Source of the DNA: Bacteroidota bacterium
GTDB taxonomy: Bacteria > Bacteroidota > Bacteroidia > Chitinophagales > Chitinophagaceae
DNA length: 64,000 bases
NCBI GenBank assembly: GCA_018268105.1
Contig: JAFDXG010000040.1
Coordinates: 1 to 64,000, forward strand
Reading direction: 5' to 3'
The translations under genes and the position numbers were made by a program. Below are positions 35,884 through 44,913 of the stretch, piece by piece (position 1 is the first letter of the stretch; each line of letters opens with the position of its first letter). The notes below the pieces were generated by a model that saw nothing but the letters and a program-made list of their open reading frames with translations, was not told where the DNA came from and made no database searches.

Positions 35884-36588
35884 TTACCGAATAGTCATTA
35901 AAGCCGCTGCTGCCAGACCTGCCGTTTCAGTTCTCAGCCTGGTTTGTCCCAGGCTTACCGGGATACAATTACTATTTAATGCAAGGTTTATTTCATTATC
36001 AGTAAAATCACCCTCCGGGCCAATAGCAATGGAAATGGCGGTATTTGATGAAGATATTTCTCTAAAATGCTTTTTTTCATCAGGCAAACAATGGGCTATA
36101 CACCTGATGTCTGCAGAGGGAGTTAAAACCCATTGTGTAAATGGGATTGGATCAGAGAGAACAGGCAGCCAGGTTTGCCGGCTTTGAAGCAATGCACTAA
36201 TCATAATATTTTGCATCCTTTCCTGCCGGAAGTGTAACCGTTCGGTTCTGTCACAGATCAACGGCACAACCGTGGATATGCCCATCTCTGTTGCCTTTTC
36301 CAGAAACCACTCAAATCTTGCCACATTTTTTATAAGAGAAATTGCGATTGCAGTATGATATTGTTTTACCGGTGACTGAAAATAATCAGTCAGAATAATT
36401 GTACATTCTTTTTTGAGTTGTTCCTCAATCGTAGCAGTGGCAAGTACACCTCTGCCATTAGTGAGGTGTAATATATCCCCCTTTTTCATACGTAGTACCT
36501 GGTTTATATGCTTTGCAGCATTTTCATCGAGGTGTTGAATAGGTTTCTCCGGCACTATGGTATCTGAGTAAAAAAAGGGGAAAGTCAT
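35884..36588 (-). CDS. rsmE: 16S rRNA (uracil1498-N3)-methyltransferase
   Basis: Methylates N3 of U1498 in 16S rRNA. About 234 residues from the ATG at 36588, whose product begins MTFPFFYSD; the 6-codon longer frame from 36606 is less likely. The N-terminal PUA-like part contains HINQVLRMKKGD. The SPOUT domain shows the knot motifs KATEMGISTVVPLICDRTE, IGPEGDFTDNEI and LGQTRLRTETAGLAA. The gene lies between a histidine kinase gene (36 nt) and dinB (33 nt) on the minus strand. That these are cotranscribed is an inference from spacing. Confidence 0.95.
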   Translation of the reverse strand: MTFPFFYSDTIVPEKPIQHLDENAAKHINQVLRMKKGDILHLTNGRGVLATATIEEQLKKECTIILTDYFQSPVKQYHTAIAISLIKNVARFEWFLEKATEMGISTVVPLICDRTERLHFRQERMQNIMISALLQSRQTWLPVLSDPIPFTQWVLTPSADIRCIAHCLPDEKKHFREISSSNTAISIAIGPEGDFTDNEINLALNSNCIPVSLGQTRLRTETAGLAAAALMTIR

Positions 36589-36624
36589 GTAAAGTATTTG
36601 GTGCAAATAAAAGAAAGAAAACGA

Positions 36625-38733
36625 TTAAAGCACGTTTGATGTGAGGGGAAGTTTTACAAAAAAGACAGAACCAACACCTTCCTCTGTTTCAAACCAAAGC
36701 TCACCATCATTTTTTTCAACAATTTGTTTACAAATAGCAAGACCCAGCCCAAAAGATTCCTCACCCGATGTCCCCTTACGTTTTACAACAGGATCGGCAT
36801 GAAATATCTTTGCCTGAAGGGTGACGGGAATCCCTATTCCTTTATCCTTAACGGCTATAATGGCAAACTTTTCTTCGGCAGTGATTTCAATAACTATTTC
36901 TTTACCGCTTGCGCTGAATTTTATGGCATTTCCAATAAGATTACTAAAAACCCGCCATATTTTTTCCCGGTCAGTCATTACCCAAACCGATTGACTATGA
37001 AAGAACAAGGATTGCGATTTTTCAGCGGCCTTCAACTCCAGCATTTCAATGCAATATTTTACAAGAGCTGATATATCTACCGGTTCCAATTGAAGATTCC
37101 CTGTCCAAACATCTGCCTGGGCAAGGTTTTGAATAAGTTCAATTGAATGAGTACTTGAACGTTGTATCATTTCAAGCATTTTGTACTGCATCTCCGAATA
37201 CTTAGCATCAGAGAGCAGAAAATCACTCATCCCTTTAATACTACTTATCGGATTGCGTAAATCGTGAGCAACAATCTTCATCATACGGGCATTTTCTTCC
37301 TGACTCATTTGTAATGCGGTAAATGCCTTTTCCAGATGCTCCTGCTTATACATCAATTGTTTGTTAAGAATAGCTAGCTCGCGGACGTGTTTTTTGGACT
37401 GCCTGTAATTATACCATAGCAACAAAGCAATCAACATCACAAAGAAAATAGTCACCCCTGACCATAATAAGTAACGCTTGCTCCTGGCATTGTCAAGATT
37501 GAAGGCATATAAATCACTTTGACTTTTGAGATAACGAAATGTCTGATTCAGGTCAAATGCAAGTTTATTGTATTCAACAGCATTTATTGAATCATTCATT
37601 TGCGTATAACGTCTAAGGTATTCATTTGAAACTGCATAATTTCCTGCGGCTGACAGGTAAGACGATTGCAGCAAATACCACCTGCTCTGTATTTCCAGGT
37701 TGGGTAAACTGTCTAACCCGGACTTGAGATCAGATAATACCAGATGTGCTTTATCAAGTTGAAGCTGCCTGATATATAAACCCGCCAGTTTTGCCTGTGA
37801 ATAGGGAACATCTTCGATGGCGCGATAGGGGGCACTATTAATGGTTATACTTCTTTGCAACAACCTTTCAGCAGCAGAGTCATTACCGGTAGCCATCAGA
37901 TCTACGGCCATATTCCCATAAATGACTCCCTTTGCACTTTGCACAAAATTTGTATCCGAATTTTTTTTACCCTTAGCATCATATCTGAAAGCATATTGAA
38001 AATTATTATCAATAAACCGCAATGCACTGTCAAAATAAAAAAGTGCAGAATCATGCATATTAAGTCTGCTATAACATAACCCGATATTATCCAGATAATT
38101 TTGCCGGTTTGCAAACATTACATGTGCATTATTATCATTGTCTCCGGTAGTACAATAAGATTGTTGTTCAACTGCCTGCTTAAAATAATCTGCAGCATCA
38201 CGATATTGCTTATGCTGATATGAAATCAGGCCCAGCTTGTTACTATAAGCAGAATACAGACAGGTGTCACTAACTTGATATATTGCTTCACGGGCCAGGT
38301 AATAATAAGTAAAGGCTTCACTATATCGTTTCAACTTATGGAGATCATCTGCTTTAAGTGCTAATGCCTGCGGATACCATAAAGGGAACCCTTTTACATT
38401 GTTGTTATCATTAAGTAAAAGCAATATACTATCGGAATACAACAATGCTTTTTCATAATCTTTTTTGAATGTATAGTAATAATCTCTCCTGGTATTATAA
38501 GTCTCAAATTTTTTCCTGAAATATGGTAAATCTGCATATACAGAATCAATTGCTCTGAAATAATGTGTACTGTCTTCAATATATATTTGAATTTTCCTGA
38601 AACGGAAATCAGAATAAGAATCCTTATTAGTCATACTTACATCATCCCTGCAGGAGAATATTGAAATCCAAATCCAGCAGGGCAACAAAAGAAAAATTAA
38701 CTGCTTACTATATTTATTATATAATTTTCCCAT
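36625..38733 (-). CDS. Membrane histidine kinase with periplasmic TPR-type sensor region
   Basis: About 702 residues from the ATG at 38733 (the product starts MGKLYNKYSKQLIFLLLP). A lipoprotein-like or signal-anchor start ends in IFSC. A helical TPR-like region follows (about 50-400; repeats such as YSNKLGLISYQHKQYRDAADYF and NIGLCYSRLNMHDSALFYF), then one membrane segment (YLLWSGVTIFFVMLIALLLWY) and a cytoplasmic coiled coil. The HisKA box is VAHDLRNPISSIKG, and the HATPase motifs are NLIGNAIKFS, VKDKGIGIP and SFGLGLAICKQIV. No response regulator is adjacent, so the partner is unknown. It heads the cluster with rsmE and dinB. Confidence 0.9.
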   Translation of the reverse strand: MGKLYNKYSKQLIFLLLPCWIWISIFSCRDDVSMTNKDSYSDFRFRKIQIYIEDSTHYFRAIDSVYADLPYFRKKFETYNTRRDYYYTFKKDYEKALLYSDSILLLLNDNNNVKGFPLWYPQALALKADDLHKLKRYSEAFTYYYLAREAIYQVSDTCLYSAYSNKLGLISYQHKQYRDAADYFKQAVEQQSYCTTGDNDNNAHVMFANRQNYLDNIGLCYSRLNMHDSALFYFDSALRFIDNNFQYAFRYDAKGKKNSDTNFVQSAKGVIYGNMAVDLMATGNDSAAERLLQRSITINSAPYRAIEDVPYSQAKLAGLYIRQLQLDKAHLVLSDLKSGLDSLPNLEIQSRWYLLQSSYLSAAGNYAVSNEYLRRYTQMNDSINAVEYNKLAFDLNQTFRYLKSQSDLYAFNLDNARSKRYLLWSGVTIFFVMLIALLLWYNYRQSKKHVRELAILNKQLMYKQEHLEKAFTALQMSQEENARMMKIVAHDLRNPISSIKGMSDFLLSDAKYSEMQYKMLEMIQRSSTHSIELIQNLAQADVWTGNLQLEPVDISALVKYCIEMLELKAAEKSQSLFFHSQSVWVMTDREKIWRVFSNLIGNAIKFSASGKEIVIEITAEEKFAIIAVKDKGIGIPVTLQAKIFHADPVVKRKGTSGEESFGLGLAICKQIVEKNDGELWFETEEGVGSVFFVKLPLTSNVL

Positions 38734-39170
38734 TAATATTAAACCCAAATGTAAAGAATAGGCAGGTAATAACTTGTAGTGAAAACAGTGCAAATAACAG
38801 AATATTATGGAGTTATAAAGTAACCCTTACTTTCAAAGCGATTTTCTCCTACACGCGGGTAAGTGTTCTATGGATTATCCCCAAACTCTAAACAACAGGC
38901 TTACTAATTTAATAGATTCTCTGTGTCCTTAATTCATCCCCTAAATCAAACTATATTAATTCCTGAAAGATGTATAACTATCGGCACCTCCAGACTGCCA
39001 GGGTGTATATCAATGATTTATTAAAAAAATTGTTACCATAATTTCTCTTTTTTTCGGTCTGAATATAAACCCTCCGTTACTATAAAACTATATTTTCAAA
39101 TCGGGAGGAATGATTGCGCACGCAAATAACTACCTGAGTAGGTGAAACTATAGGTTGATTCAATATAATT
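38734..39170. other. Non-coding gap between dnaB and the histidine kinase gene
   Basis: About 440 bp with no supported gene. It should hold the promoter of the kinase gene. A lone DnaA-like TTATCCCCA lies at 38875-38883, and a short ACCT-GAGT-AGGT palindrome at about 39133-39144. Neither is strong on its own. Confidence 0.4.
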
Positions 39171-39199
39171 AAAAAAAGCCTTTCATTGCTGAAAGGCTT
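39171..39199 (-). terminator. Intrinsic terminator of dnaB
   Basis: AAGCCTTTCA (39176-39185) and TGAAAGGCTT (39190-39199) form a perfect 10-bp stem with a TTGC loop. On the minus strand it is followed by seven U. It lies about 37 nt after the dnaB stop codon. Confidence 0.88.
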
Positions 39200-39235
39200 A
39201 TTGCTGCGTGGAATGGCAACCTCAAAAAAACATTC

Positions 39236-40792
39236 TTAAAATGGGGCGTCATCATCAAATTTTCCTTCATTCATTTTACTACCTTTTTGAATAAAGAGTC
39301 TTGCATCACTACCATCATCAGCAACAGGCTTCCAGTTGCCGCCTGACGCACCTATCCCACCATAATCGTCGGATTCCATTTCTATAAATTTCTGTATATG
39401 AAGTAAAGCACGGAGTTTTATGGTTTCCAGGGAACCATTACGATGTTTGGCTATCCTCACATGGGTTTCGCCCTTATTGCTTTCACCCATTTCGTTAGCT
39501 GTGATATTATAATATTCCGGACGATAGAGGAACATTACCATATCTGCATCTTGTTCTATTGCGCCTGATTCTCTCAAATCGCTTAATTGGGGCATCTTAT
39601 CCCCTTCTTTTCTCTTCTCTACCTCACGGCTTAACTGGCTAAGAGCAATAATCGGTATTCCCAATTCTTTGGCAAGACCTTTTAGGTTTCGCGAAATAGT
39701 GCTGATCTCCTGTTCCCTGTTGGCATTACGTTTATCACCTGTACCACTCATCAACTGGAGATAATCAATAATTACCAGCCCCACATTATGTTTATTTTTC
39801 AATCTCCTGCACTTTGCTCTAAGCTCAAAAATATTCAGGGCAGGGGTATCATCAATAAATAATTTAGCATCCTGCAGACGTTTTACGCCATTGCGATACA
39901 ACTGCTGCATTTCGTGTTCCTCCATTTTACCACGGGCTATCTTCTCCAGCCAAATCTCGCTTTCCGCACTAAGGATACGCTGCACCAACTGACTCGAACT
40001 CATTTCCAGACTAAAAAATGCTACCGGGGTAGGTTTTACCGCACTCAAAACTGCATTACGTGCAAGGTTAAGCGCAAATGCGGTTTTACCCACCGAGGGT
40101 CTTGCCGCAAGGATAACAAGATCAGTGGGCTGCCAGCCATAAGTGATCTTGTCGAGAGTAGAAAAACCGCTTGGAACACCAGTGATATCTTCCTGTCGGT
40201 TGCGCATGTCCTCAATACGTTGTATCGTTTTTACCAATACCGTATCTATACTGTCAAAATTTTTGCGAAGATGGTTATTGGTAATATCAAAAAGCTTACT
40301 CTCTGCTTCATCCAGCAAATCAAATACATCAGTAGAGTCTTCATAAGCATCACTAATAATTTCACCACTTATACGAATGAGGTCGCGTTGTATAAATTTC
40401 TGCAGAATAATGCGTGCATGGGTTTCAATATTGGCAGAAGAAACTACCGCATTGGTGAGTTTGGTAACATAATAGGGACCGCCAATAAGTTCCAACTCTT
40501 CCTTCAGCCTTAATTCCTCCACTACAGTCAGCATATCAATCGGCATGCTTTTCTGGGCTAATCCCTGCATAGCCCTGTAAATACGCTGGTGTGCATCTAC
40601 ATAAAAACATTCAGGTTTTAAGATTTCGACCACCGTATCAAAAGCTGATTTCTCAAGCATAATAGCTCCCAATACAGCTTCCTCCAGGTCTCTTGCCTGT
40701 GGAGGCACTTTCCCATAAACCATCGTACTCAAATCAAGGGTACTTTTTCTTCTGGTTTTCCGGTCTTTATTCAGATTAGTAAGGGGGTCCAT
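39236..40792 (-). CDS. dnaB: Replicative DNA helicase DnaB
   Basis: The hexameric helicase that unwinds the replication fork. The 518-residue protein has the N-terminal DnaB domain (LEEAVLGAIMLEKSAF, about 36-150) and the RecA-like motor: Walker A ARPSVGKTAFAL, VAFFSLEMSSSQLVQR, LVIIDYLQLMSG (Walker B), and LSRELEKR-like SQLSREVEKR. ESGAIEQDADMVMFL follows near the end. Length and motifs are standard, and no intein is present. The start ATG faces the 470-bp repeat-containing gap shared with pheT on the opposite strand. A strong terminator ends the transcript. Confidence 0.97.
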   Translation of the reverse strand: MDPLTNLNKDRKTRRKSTLDLSTMVYGKVPPQARDLEEAVLGAIMLEKSAFDTVVEILKPECFYVDAHQRIYRAMQGLAQKSMPIDMLTVVEELRLKEELELIGGPYYVTKLTNAVVSSANIETHARIILQKFIQRDLIRISGEIISDAYEDSTDVFDLLDEAESKLFDITNNHLRKNFDSIDTVLVKTIQRIEDMRNRQEDITGVPSGFSTLDKITYGWQPTDLVILAARPSVGKTAFALNLARNAVLSAVKPTPVAFFSLEMSSSQLVQRILSAESEIWLEKIARGKMEEHEMQQLYRNGVKRLQDAKLFIDDTPALNIFELRAKCRRLKNKHNVGLVIIDYLQLMSGTGDKRNANREQEISTISRNLKGLAKELGIPIIALSQLSREVEKRKEGDKMPQLSDLRESGAIEQDADMVMFLYRPEYYNITANEMGESNKGETHVRIAKHRNGSLETIKLRALLHIQKFIEMESDDYGGIGASGGNWKPVADDGSDARLFIQKGSKMNEGKFDDDAPF

Positions 40793-40972
40793 TAAAATAT
40801 TTTATATATAGAGTAATTTTTGTTCTTGTTTCTACATTACCGCACTTTTCAATACTATTTCGCAATCCTTTTCATCTCCGGTTTTGCAAATCATTGTAAA
40901 GTTTCAAATACACAAAATCATCTGTTGCTAACTTTACCGGGAGGACGAATTTAAGCCCATTGATTTTTGTTA

Positions 40973-41160
40973 GCCAAATAAGTTTGGCATTTTTTTTATT
41001 TTACAAATTCACAAGTTTAATCACAGGGTTATCCCTCATAATTTTAGGTTTATCCACCAATATTTCAGGCTTATGCACAAATTTCTTCAAAAATACGCCT
41101 GCAATGCACATGTAATGTGCTAAATAATTATAGCCTTTTTTTTTGGTAAAATTACCAAAA
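40973..41160. other. Iteron-like region between dnaB and pheT: candidate origin or DnaA-binding locus
   Basis: Within the 470-bp divergent gap, three direct repeats with exact 21-bp spacing have DnaA-box-like cores: TTATCCCTC (41029), TTATCCACC (41050) and TTATGCACA (41071, a full TTATnCACA match). A related TTAATCACA lies at 41017. Palindromes flank them: GCCAAA-TAAG-TTTGGC (40973-40988), GCACAT-GTA-ATGTGC (41106-41120) and TTTTGGTA-AAAT-TACCAAAA (41141-41160), with T-rich tracts beside them. Genes diverge to both sides. This could be oriC, a DnaA-titration site, or joint control of dnaB and pheT; the sequence alone does not decide. Confidence 0.5.
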
Positions 41161-41206
41161 TTACAATATGGAGTTTCGGAGATTTAGGAGCTCAGTTCAA
41201 TTTAAT

Positions 41207-41214
41207 TATCTTTG
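41207..41214 (+). promoter_or_regulatory. Bacteroidota -7 promoter element of pheT
   Basis: TATCTTTG matches TAnnTTTG 47 bp upstream of the pheT start codon. The hairpin at 41141-41160 ends about 46 bp before it. Confidence 0.55.
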
Positions 41215-41261
41215 CCCCGCCTGATATAAAGGCATTAATTCAGCATAAAGCATAACACATT

Positions 41262-43694
41262 ATGATCATCAGCTATAACTGGCTTAGCGCATATTTACCT
41301 GTTAAAATAGAACCAGAAAAACTCTCTGTAATCCTTACTTCATTAGGACTGGAGGTAGAGAATTTTGAGAGAAAAGAAGCAATCAAGGGGAGCCTTGAAG
41401 GATTAAAAATTGGCGAAGTAGTAGAAGTAACGGCTCATCCCAACGCCGATAAATTAAGGCTTACCCGTGTCAATACAGGAACCGGTGATGTGCTCCAGAT
41501 TGTTTGTGGTGCGCCAAATGTGGCAGTGGGGCAAAAGGTAATAATTGCACCAGTAGGGGCTACCATATATCCGGTAAAAGGTGATCCAATCACAATGAAA
41601 ACGGCAAAAATCAGGGGTATAGAAAGCTTCGGGATGATTTGTGCGGAAGACGAAATTGGTCTAAGTGATAAACATGACGGGATATTGGTACTCAGCAATA
41701 ATGCTACTCCCGGTACCCCGGCTGCTGAGTATTTCAAGCCTGAAACAGATTGGATATATGAGATTGGCTTAACTCCCAATCGTATGGATGCCATGAGCCA
41801 TCTTGGGGTAGCCAAAGACGTTTGTGCTTATCTGACCGTACACGAAAATCAAAATTATTTTGTAAAATATCCATATTCCGAAAAACTGAAAAAAGATACT
41901 CAGGGTGCAGCTTTTGAAATAGTCATAAAAAACACAGAAGCATGCAGGAGATATTGCGGACTGTATATCGAAAACGTAACTATAGGGGAAAGTCCCGATT
42001 GGCTGCAAAAACGAATCAGGTCTATCGGCTTGCGACCCATTAATAACATAGTAGATATTACGAACTTTATATTACACGAAACCGGGCAACCATTACACGC
42101 ATTTGATGCAGACAAGATCAAAGGGAGAAAAATAATCATCGAGAACCTTACTGAAGGCACTTCGTTTGTAACCCTTGACGAGAAAGAAAGGAAACTGAAT
42201 ACTGAAGACCTGATGATTTGCAATGGCGATAATGAACCCATGTGTTTTGGCGGGGTCTTCGGCGGGTTGCATAGTGGTGTTACTCCTGCCACAAAAAATA
42301 TTTTCCTGGAAAGTGCCTGGTTTAACCCGGTTACTATCCGTAAAACTTCATTCAGGCACAACCTGAGAACAGATGCAGCTACCCGTTTTGAAAAAGGGGT
42401 TGATATCAGTAATGCTGCAGTAGTGCTTAACCGGGCTGGTATACTCATAAAAGACCTGGCCAATGGAACCATTGCCTCTGATTTGCTTGATGTATATCCT
42501 GAGCCAAAACATAAAACACAGATAACCCTAAGATTCGAATATCTGAAAAAGCTTAGTGGTAAATCTTATCCGCCTTCTACTGTAAAAAATATACTTACCG
42601 TAACGGGTTTTGACATAATAAGTGAAACCAATGACTCTTTAGCGGTTGCAGCTCCTTTTAGCAAACCTGATATAGAAATGCCGGCTGATATTGTAGAGGA
42701 AATTATGCGTATTGACGGTTATGATAATGTAGCCATACCGCAACAAATCGCCATCAGTCCATCGGTAGAAACCCTTGCATTTCCGGCAGCATTGAAAGAA
42801 AAACTTTCAAATTACCTCGCTGGTAATGGTTTCAATGAAATTTTCACCAACAGTATTACAAATAGTGCATATTTTGATGAAAAAGTATTATCCAGTAGTG
42901 TAAAAATGCTCAATAGCCTGAGTGCAGAACTCAATATTATGCGGCCGTCAATGCTTGAGACAGGTTTGGAATGTATTGTTCACAACCTCAACCACAAAAA
43001 CAACAACCTCAGATTGTTTGAATTCGGTAAAACTTACAGTACATCAGAAACCGGTAAGTATGAAGAAAAGGAAAAACTGTGTTTATACGTGTCGGGGACA
43101 TTGGCTGAAAAGTCGTGGAACACAAAAGAAAAGAAAAGTGATTTTTATTATCTCAAAGGAATAATAAAGGGCGTTTTGAAAGTAAGCGGTATTGAAAACT
43201 ATGTTATTCAGCCTAATGAAAAAAACCGGGAACTTGAATTTGGGCAGGCTATCAGTGTTAATAAAAAGATATTCGCAAATTTTGGATTGGCTAATACAGA
43301 AGTAATAAAAAAATTCGACATTAAGCAATCGGTATGGTATGTATCTATTGACTGGGAAACATTAAGTAATTTGGCATCTAAACAAAAAACAGGATATATA
43401 GAAATTCCCCGTTTCCCGGCTGTACAGCGCGACCTGGCCATTGTGATTGACAAAAAAATCAATTACGCTGAAATAGAGAATGTGATAGCCAAATCAGGAA
43501 TTAAAAAACTTCAGCGCATGCAATTGTTTGATGTATTTGAAAGTGATAAACTGGGGGCTTCCAAAAAATCGTTTGCAATAAGTTTTACTTTTCTCGACAC
43601 AGAAAAAACACTTACAGATAAAGAGATAGATGGCATGATGCAAAAAATAATGAGCAGCTTTGAAACTAACCTGTCTGCAGAAATAAGGAAATAA
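41262..43694 (+). CDS. pheT: Phenylalanyl-tRNA synthetase beta subunit
   Basis: Forms the alpha2-beta2 enzyme that charges tRNA-Phe. The 810-residue protein has the expected order. An N-terminal tRNA-binding OB fold (about 40-155, VVEVTAHPNADKLRLTRV) comes first, then B3/4 editing-domain sequence (IVDITNFILHETGQPLHAFD) and B5 (about 410-480). The catalytic-like core and the C-terminal anticodon-binding FDX-ACB domain (about 715-810, IPRFPAVQRDLAIVI) follow. Start and length agree with the family. pheS is not in the window. Two small division-related genes follow on the same strand. Confidence 0.97.
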   Translation: MIISYNWLSAYLPVKIEPEKLSVILTSLGLEVENFERKEAIKGSLEGLKIGEVVEVTAHPNADKLRLTRVNTGTGDVLQIVCGAPNVAVGQKVIIAPVGATIYPVKGDPITMKTAKIRGIESFGMICAEDEIGLSDKHDGILVLSNNATPGTPAAEYFKPETDWIYEIGLTPNRMDAMSHLGVAKDVCAYLTVHENQNYFVKYPYSEKLKKDTQGAAFEIVIKNTEACRRYCGLYIENVTIGESPDWLQKRIRSIGLRPINNIVDITNFILHETGQPLHAFDADKIKGRKIIIENLTEGTSFVTLDEKERKLNTEDLMICNGDNEPMCFGGVFGGLHSGVTPATKNIFLESAWFNPVTIRKTSFRHNLRTDAATRFEKGVDISNAAVVLNRAGILIKDLANGTIASDLLDVYPEPKHKTQITLRFEYLKKLSGKSYPPSTVKNILTVTGFDIISETNDSLAVAAPFSKPDIEMPADIVEEIMRIDGYDNVAIPQQIAISPSVETLAFPAALKEKLSNYLAGNGFNEIFTNSITNSAYFDEKVLSSSVKMLNSLSAELNIMRPSMLETGLECIVHNLNHKNNNLRLFEFGKTYSTSETGKYEEKEKLCLYVSGTLAEKSWNTKEKKSDFYYLKGIIKGVLKVSGIENYVIQPNEKNRELEFGQAISVNKKIFANFGLANTEVIKKFDIKQSVWYVSIDWETLSNLASKQKTGYIEIPRFPAVQRDLAIVIDKKINYAEIENVIAKSGIKKLQRMQLFDVFESDKLGASKKSFAISFTFLDTEKTLTDKEIDGMMQKIMSSFETNLSAEIRK

Positions 43695-43713
43695 AATTAT
43701 TCATAGATATCTC

Positions 43714-44004
43714 ATGAGCCGTACAGACGATCATATAAACCGCATAAACGAAAAGCTTCAGCTTTTGCTGAAAAGTTACCGGGCTCTTCAAAAAGAAAAC
43801 GAAAAACTCAGAATAGATGTGGAGCAACGGAAACAGGAGGAAAAGCTTCTGCGGGAAAAAATGTTGGTTTTGCAGCAGGAATCAGAGATTGTAAAAGCAA
43901 CTTCGGAGGTAAATGAAGGCAAAGCAAAAAATGAATTTGAAAAAAGAATCAACAATTATATAAGGGAGATAGATCAGTGTATTGCCATGCTGACCGGGCA
44001 ATGA
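43714..44004 (+). CDS. Small coiled-coil protein, ZapB-like
   Basis: A 96-residue, almost entirely coiled-coil protein (about 8-80: repeated heptads such as NEKLQLLLKSYRALQKENEKL). It is highly charged and has no membrane segment. It starts 19 nt after pheT and lies upstream of zapA. Size, coiled coil and context resemble ZapB or similar FtsZ-ring stabilisers, but similarity is at the level of composition only. A short gene on the opposite strand begins right after its stop codon. Confidence 0.7.
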   Translation: MSRTDDHINRINEKLQLLLKSYRALQKENEKLRIDVEQRKQEEKLLREKMLVLQQESEIVKATSEVNEGKAKNEFEKRINNYIREIDQCIAMLTGQ

Positions 44005-44259
44005 TTATACTCTTTTTACCAGACGGAGCCTTTGTTGCAGGTCTTCATACATCAGTTCAAGCACATATACTCCATAAGGGAGGTCATTAAGTCCTTCCCA
44101 CAAAATTATTTTTTGGGCAGGTTTCACTTTGGTTTCAAATATACTGCATACTTTGCCCCTTTCATCCCTTAACACAGCTTTCAGATACGGAGGGGGTTGC
44201 TCATTGAGCTCCAGGATAAGGGTGTCTATGAACACCTGAGATTTGAGCGTAGCAAGCAT
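44005..44259 (-). CDS. Small protein resembling an isolated T9SS type-A sorting-domain fold, no signal peptide
   Basis: The 84-residue protein ends LNDLPYGVYVLELMYEDLQQ then RLRLVKRV, very like the closing strands of T9SS C-terminal domains (LP.GVY.L.L...K.VK). Its start, FIDTLILELNEQPPPYLKAVL, fits the first strands. There is no signal peptide, so secretion by T9SS is not expected. It lies on the minus strand between the coiled-coil gene, which it abuts exactly, and zapA. The role is unknown. It may be a fold-mimic, or a spurious frame given its unusual strand, though the domain-like ending argues for a real gene. Confidence 0.6.
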   Translation of the reverse strand: MLATLKSQVFIDTLILELNEQPPPYLKAVLRDERGKVCSIFETKVKPAQKIILWEGLNDLPYGVYVLELMYEDLQQRLRLVKRV

Positions 44260-44387
44260 GAATTTGCATGTTTCATTGGGTGAAGACAGGTATAAGTTAT
44301 CCTGACTGGAAATAATTACTTTTAACTAACGAAAAATCAACAGCTTTATGTTGATAAATTGTTTGTAACACAACACAATAACGAATC

Positions 44388-44675
44388 ATGCAAACATTAA
44401 TTCCAATAAACGTACCTGTAGGTGACAGGACCTATCGTATCAAAATAACACCCGACGATGAGGAACAGGTGCGAAAGACCATTAAACTTATCAATGAAAA
44501 GATTTTAGAATACAAGACCGAATTTGCTGGAAAAGATATGCAGGATTATATATCTATGGTAGTTCTTTGGTATGCTACGCAGCTACAGAGCGGAAACTCA
44601 TCAGCGTTAAGTAATGATTCGGAGGAAACACTTTCCAAAATGGAGGAACAGTTAAATAAAATTCTTGGACATTGA
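44388..44675 (+). CDS. zapA: Cell division protein ZapA
   Basis: FtsZ-ring-associated protein that promotes FtsZ filament bundling. The 95 residues show the ZapA layout: an N-terminal beta-rich head (INVPVGDRTYRIKITPDDEEQVRKTIKLINEKI) and a C-terminal coiled helix (MEEQLNKIL). The ATG at 44388 is preceded by an AT-rich region that may hold its promoter. pheT and the ZapB-like gene lie upstream on the same strand. The perfect bidirectional terminator at 44862-44893 probably ends its transcript. Confidence 0.88.
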   Translation: MQTLIPINVPVGDRTYRIKITPDDEEQVRKTIKLINEKILEYKTEFAGKDMQDYISMVVLWYATQLQSGNSSALSNDSEETLSKMEEQLNKILGH

Positions 44676-44861
44676 AAGTGGATATGCGGGAGTATAACCT
44701 TATTATCAAATCGCTGATTTGTACTGCATAATATCATTATAATTTAGTAGTAATTTTTTACTAACAAGCTCAAGATTTTATCATAGGTCAATAGAATTGA
44801 TTTTTTCCCATTGATCAGGAATAGTCAACAGCGTCATTCAAATCGCAGAAAAAGCACATAT

Positions 44862-44893
44862 AAAGAAGTCACTATTTTTATAGTGACTTCTTT
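44862..44893. terminator. Strong bidirectional terminator between zapA and the beta-helix lipoprotein gene
   Basis: AAAGAAGTCACTAT (44862-44875) and ATAGTGACTTCTTT (44880-44893) form a perfect 14-bp stem with a TTTT loop. It serves convergent genes on both strands. The rest of the 240-nt gap (44676-44861) is AT-rich; a 6S RNA was looked for and not recognised. Confidence 0.88.
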
Positions 44894-44913
44894 AAGAAGA
44901 AGCAGGATAGTTT

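Noticed and set aside
39133..39144. ACCT-GAGT-AGGT palindrome as a regulator site
   Set aside because: Arms are only 4 bp and no second copy was seen; too weak to list as an operator.
44676..44861. Possible 6S RNA after zapA
   Set aside because: The position is one where I would look for it in Bacteroidota, but I could not see the long imperfect hairpin with central bubble. A covariance-model search would settle it.
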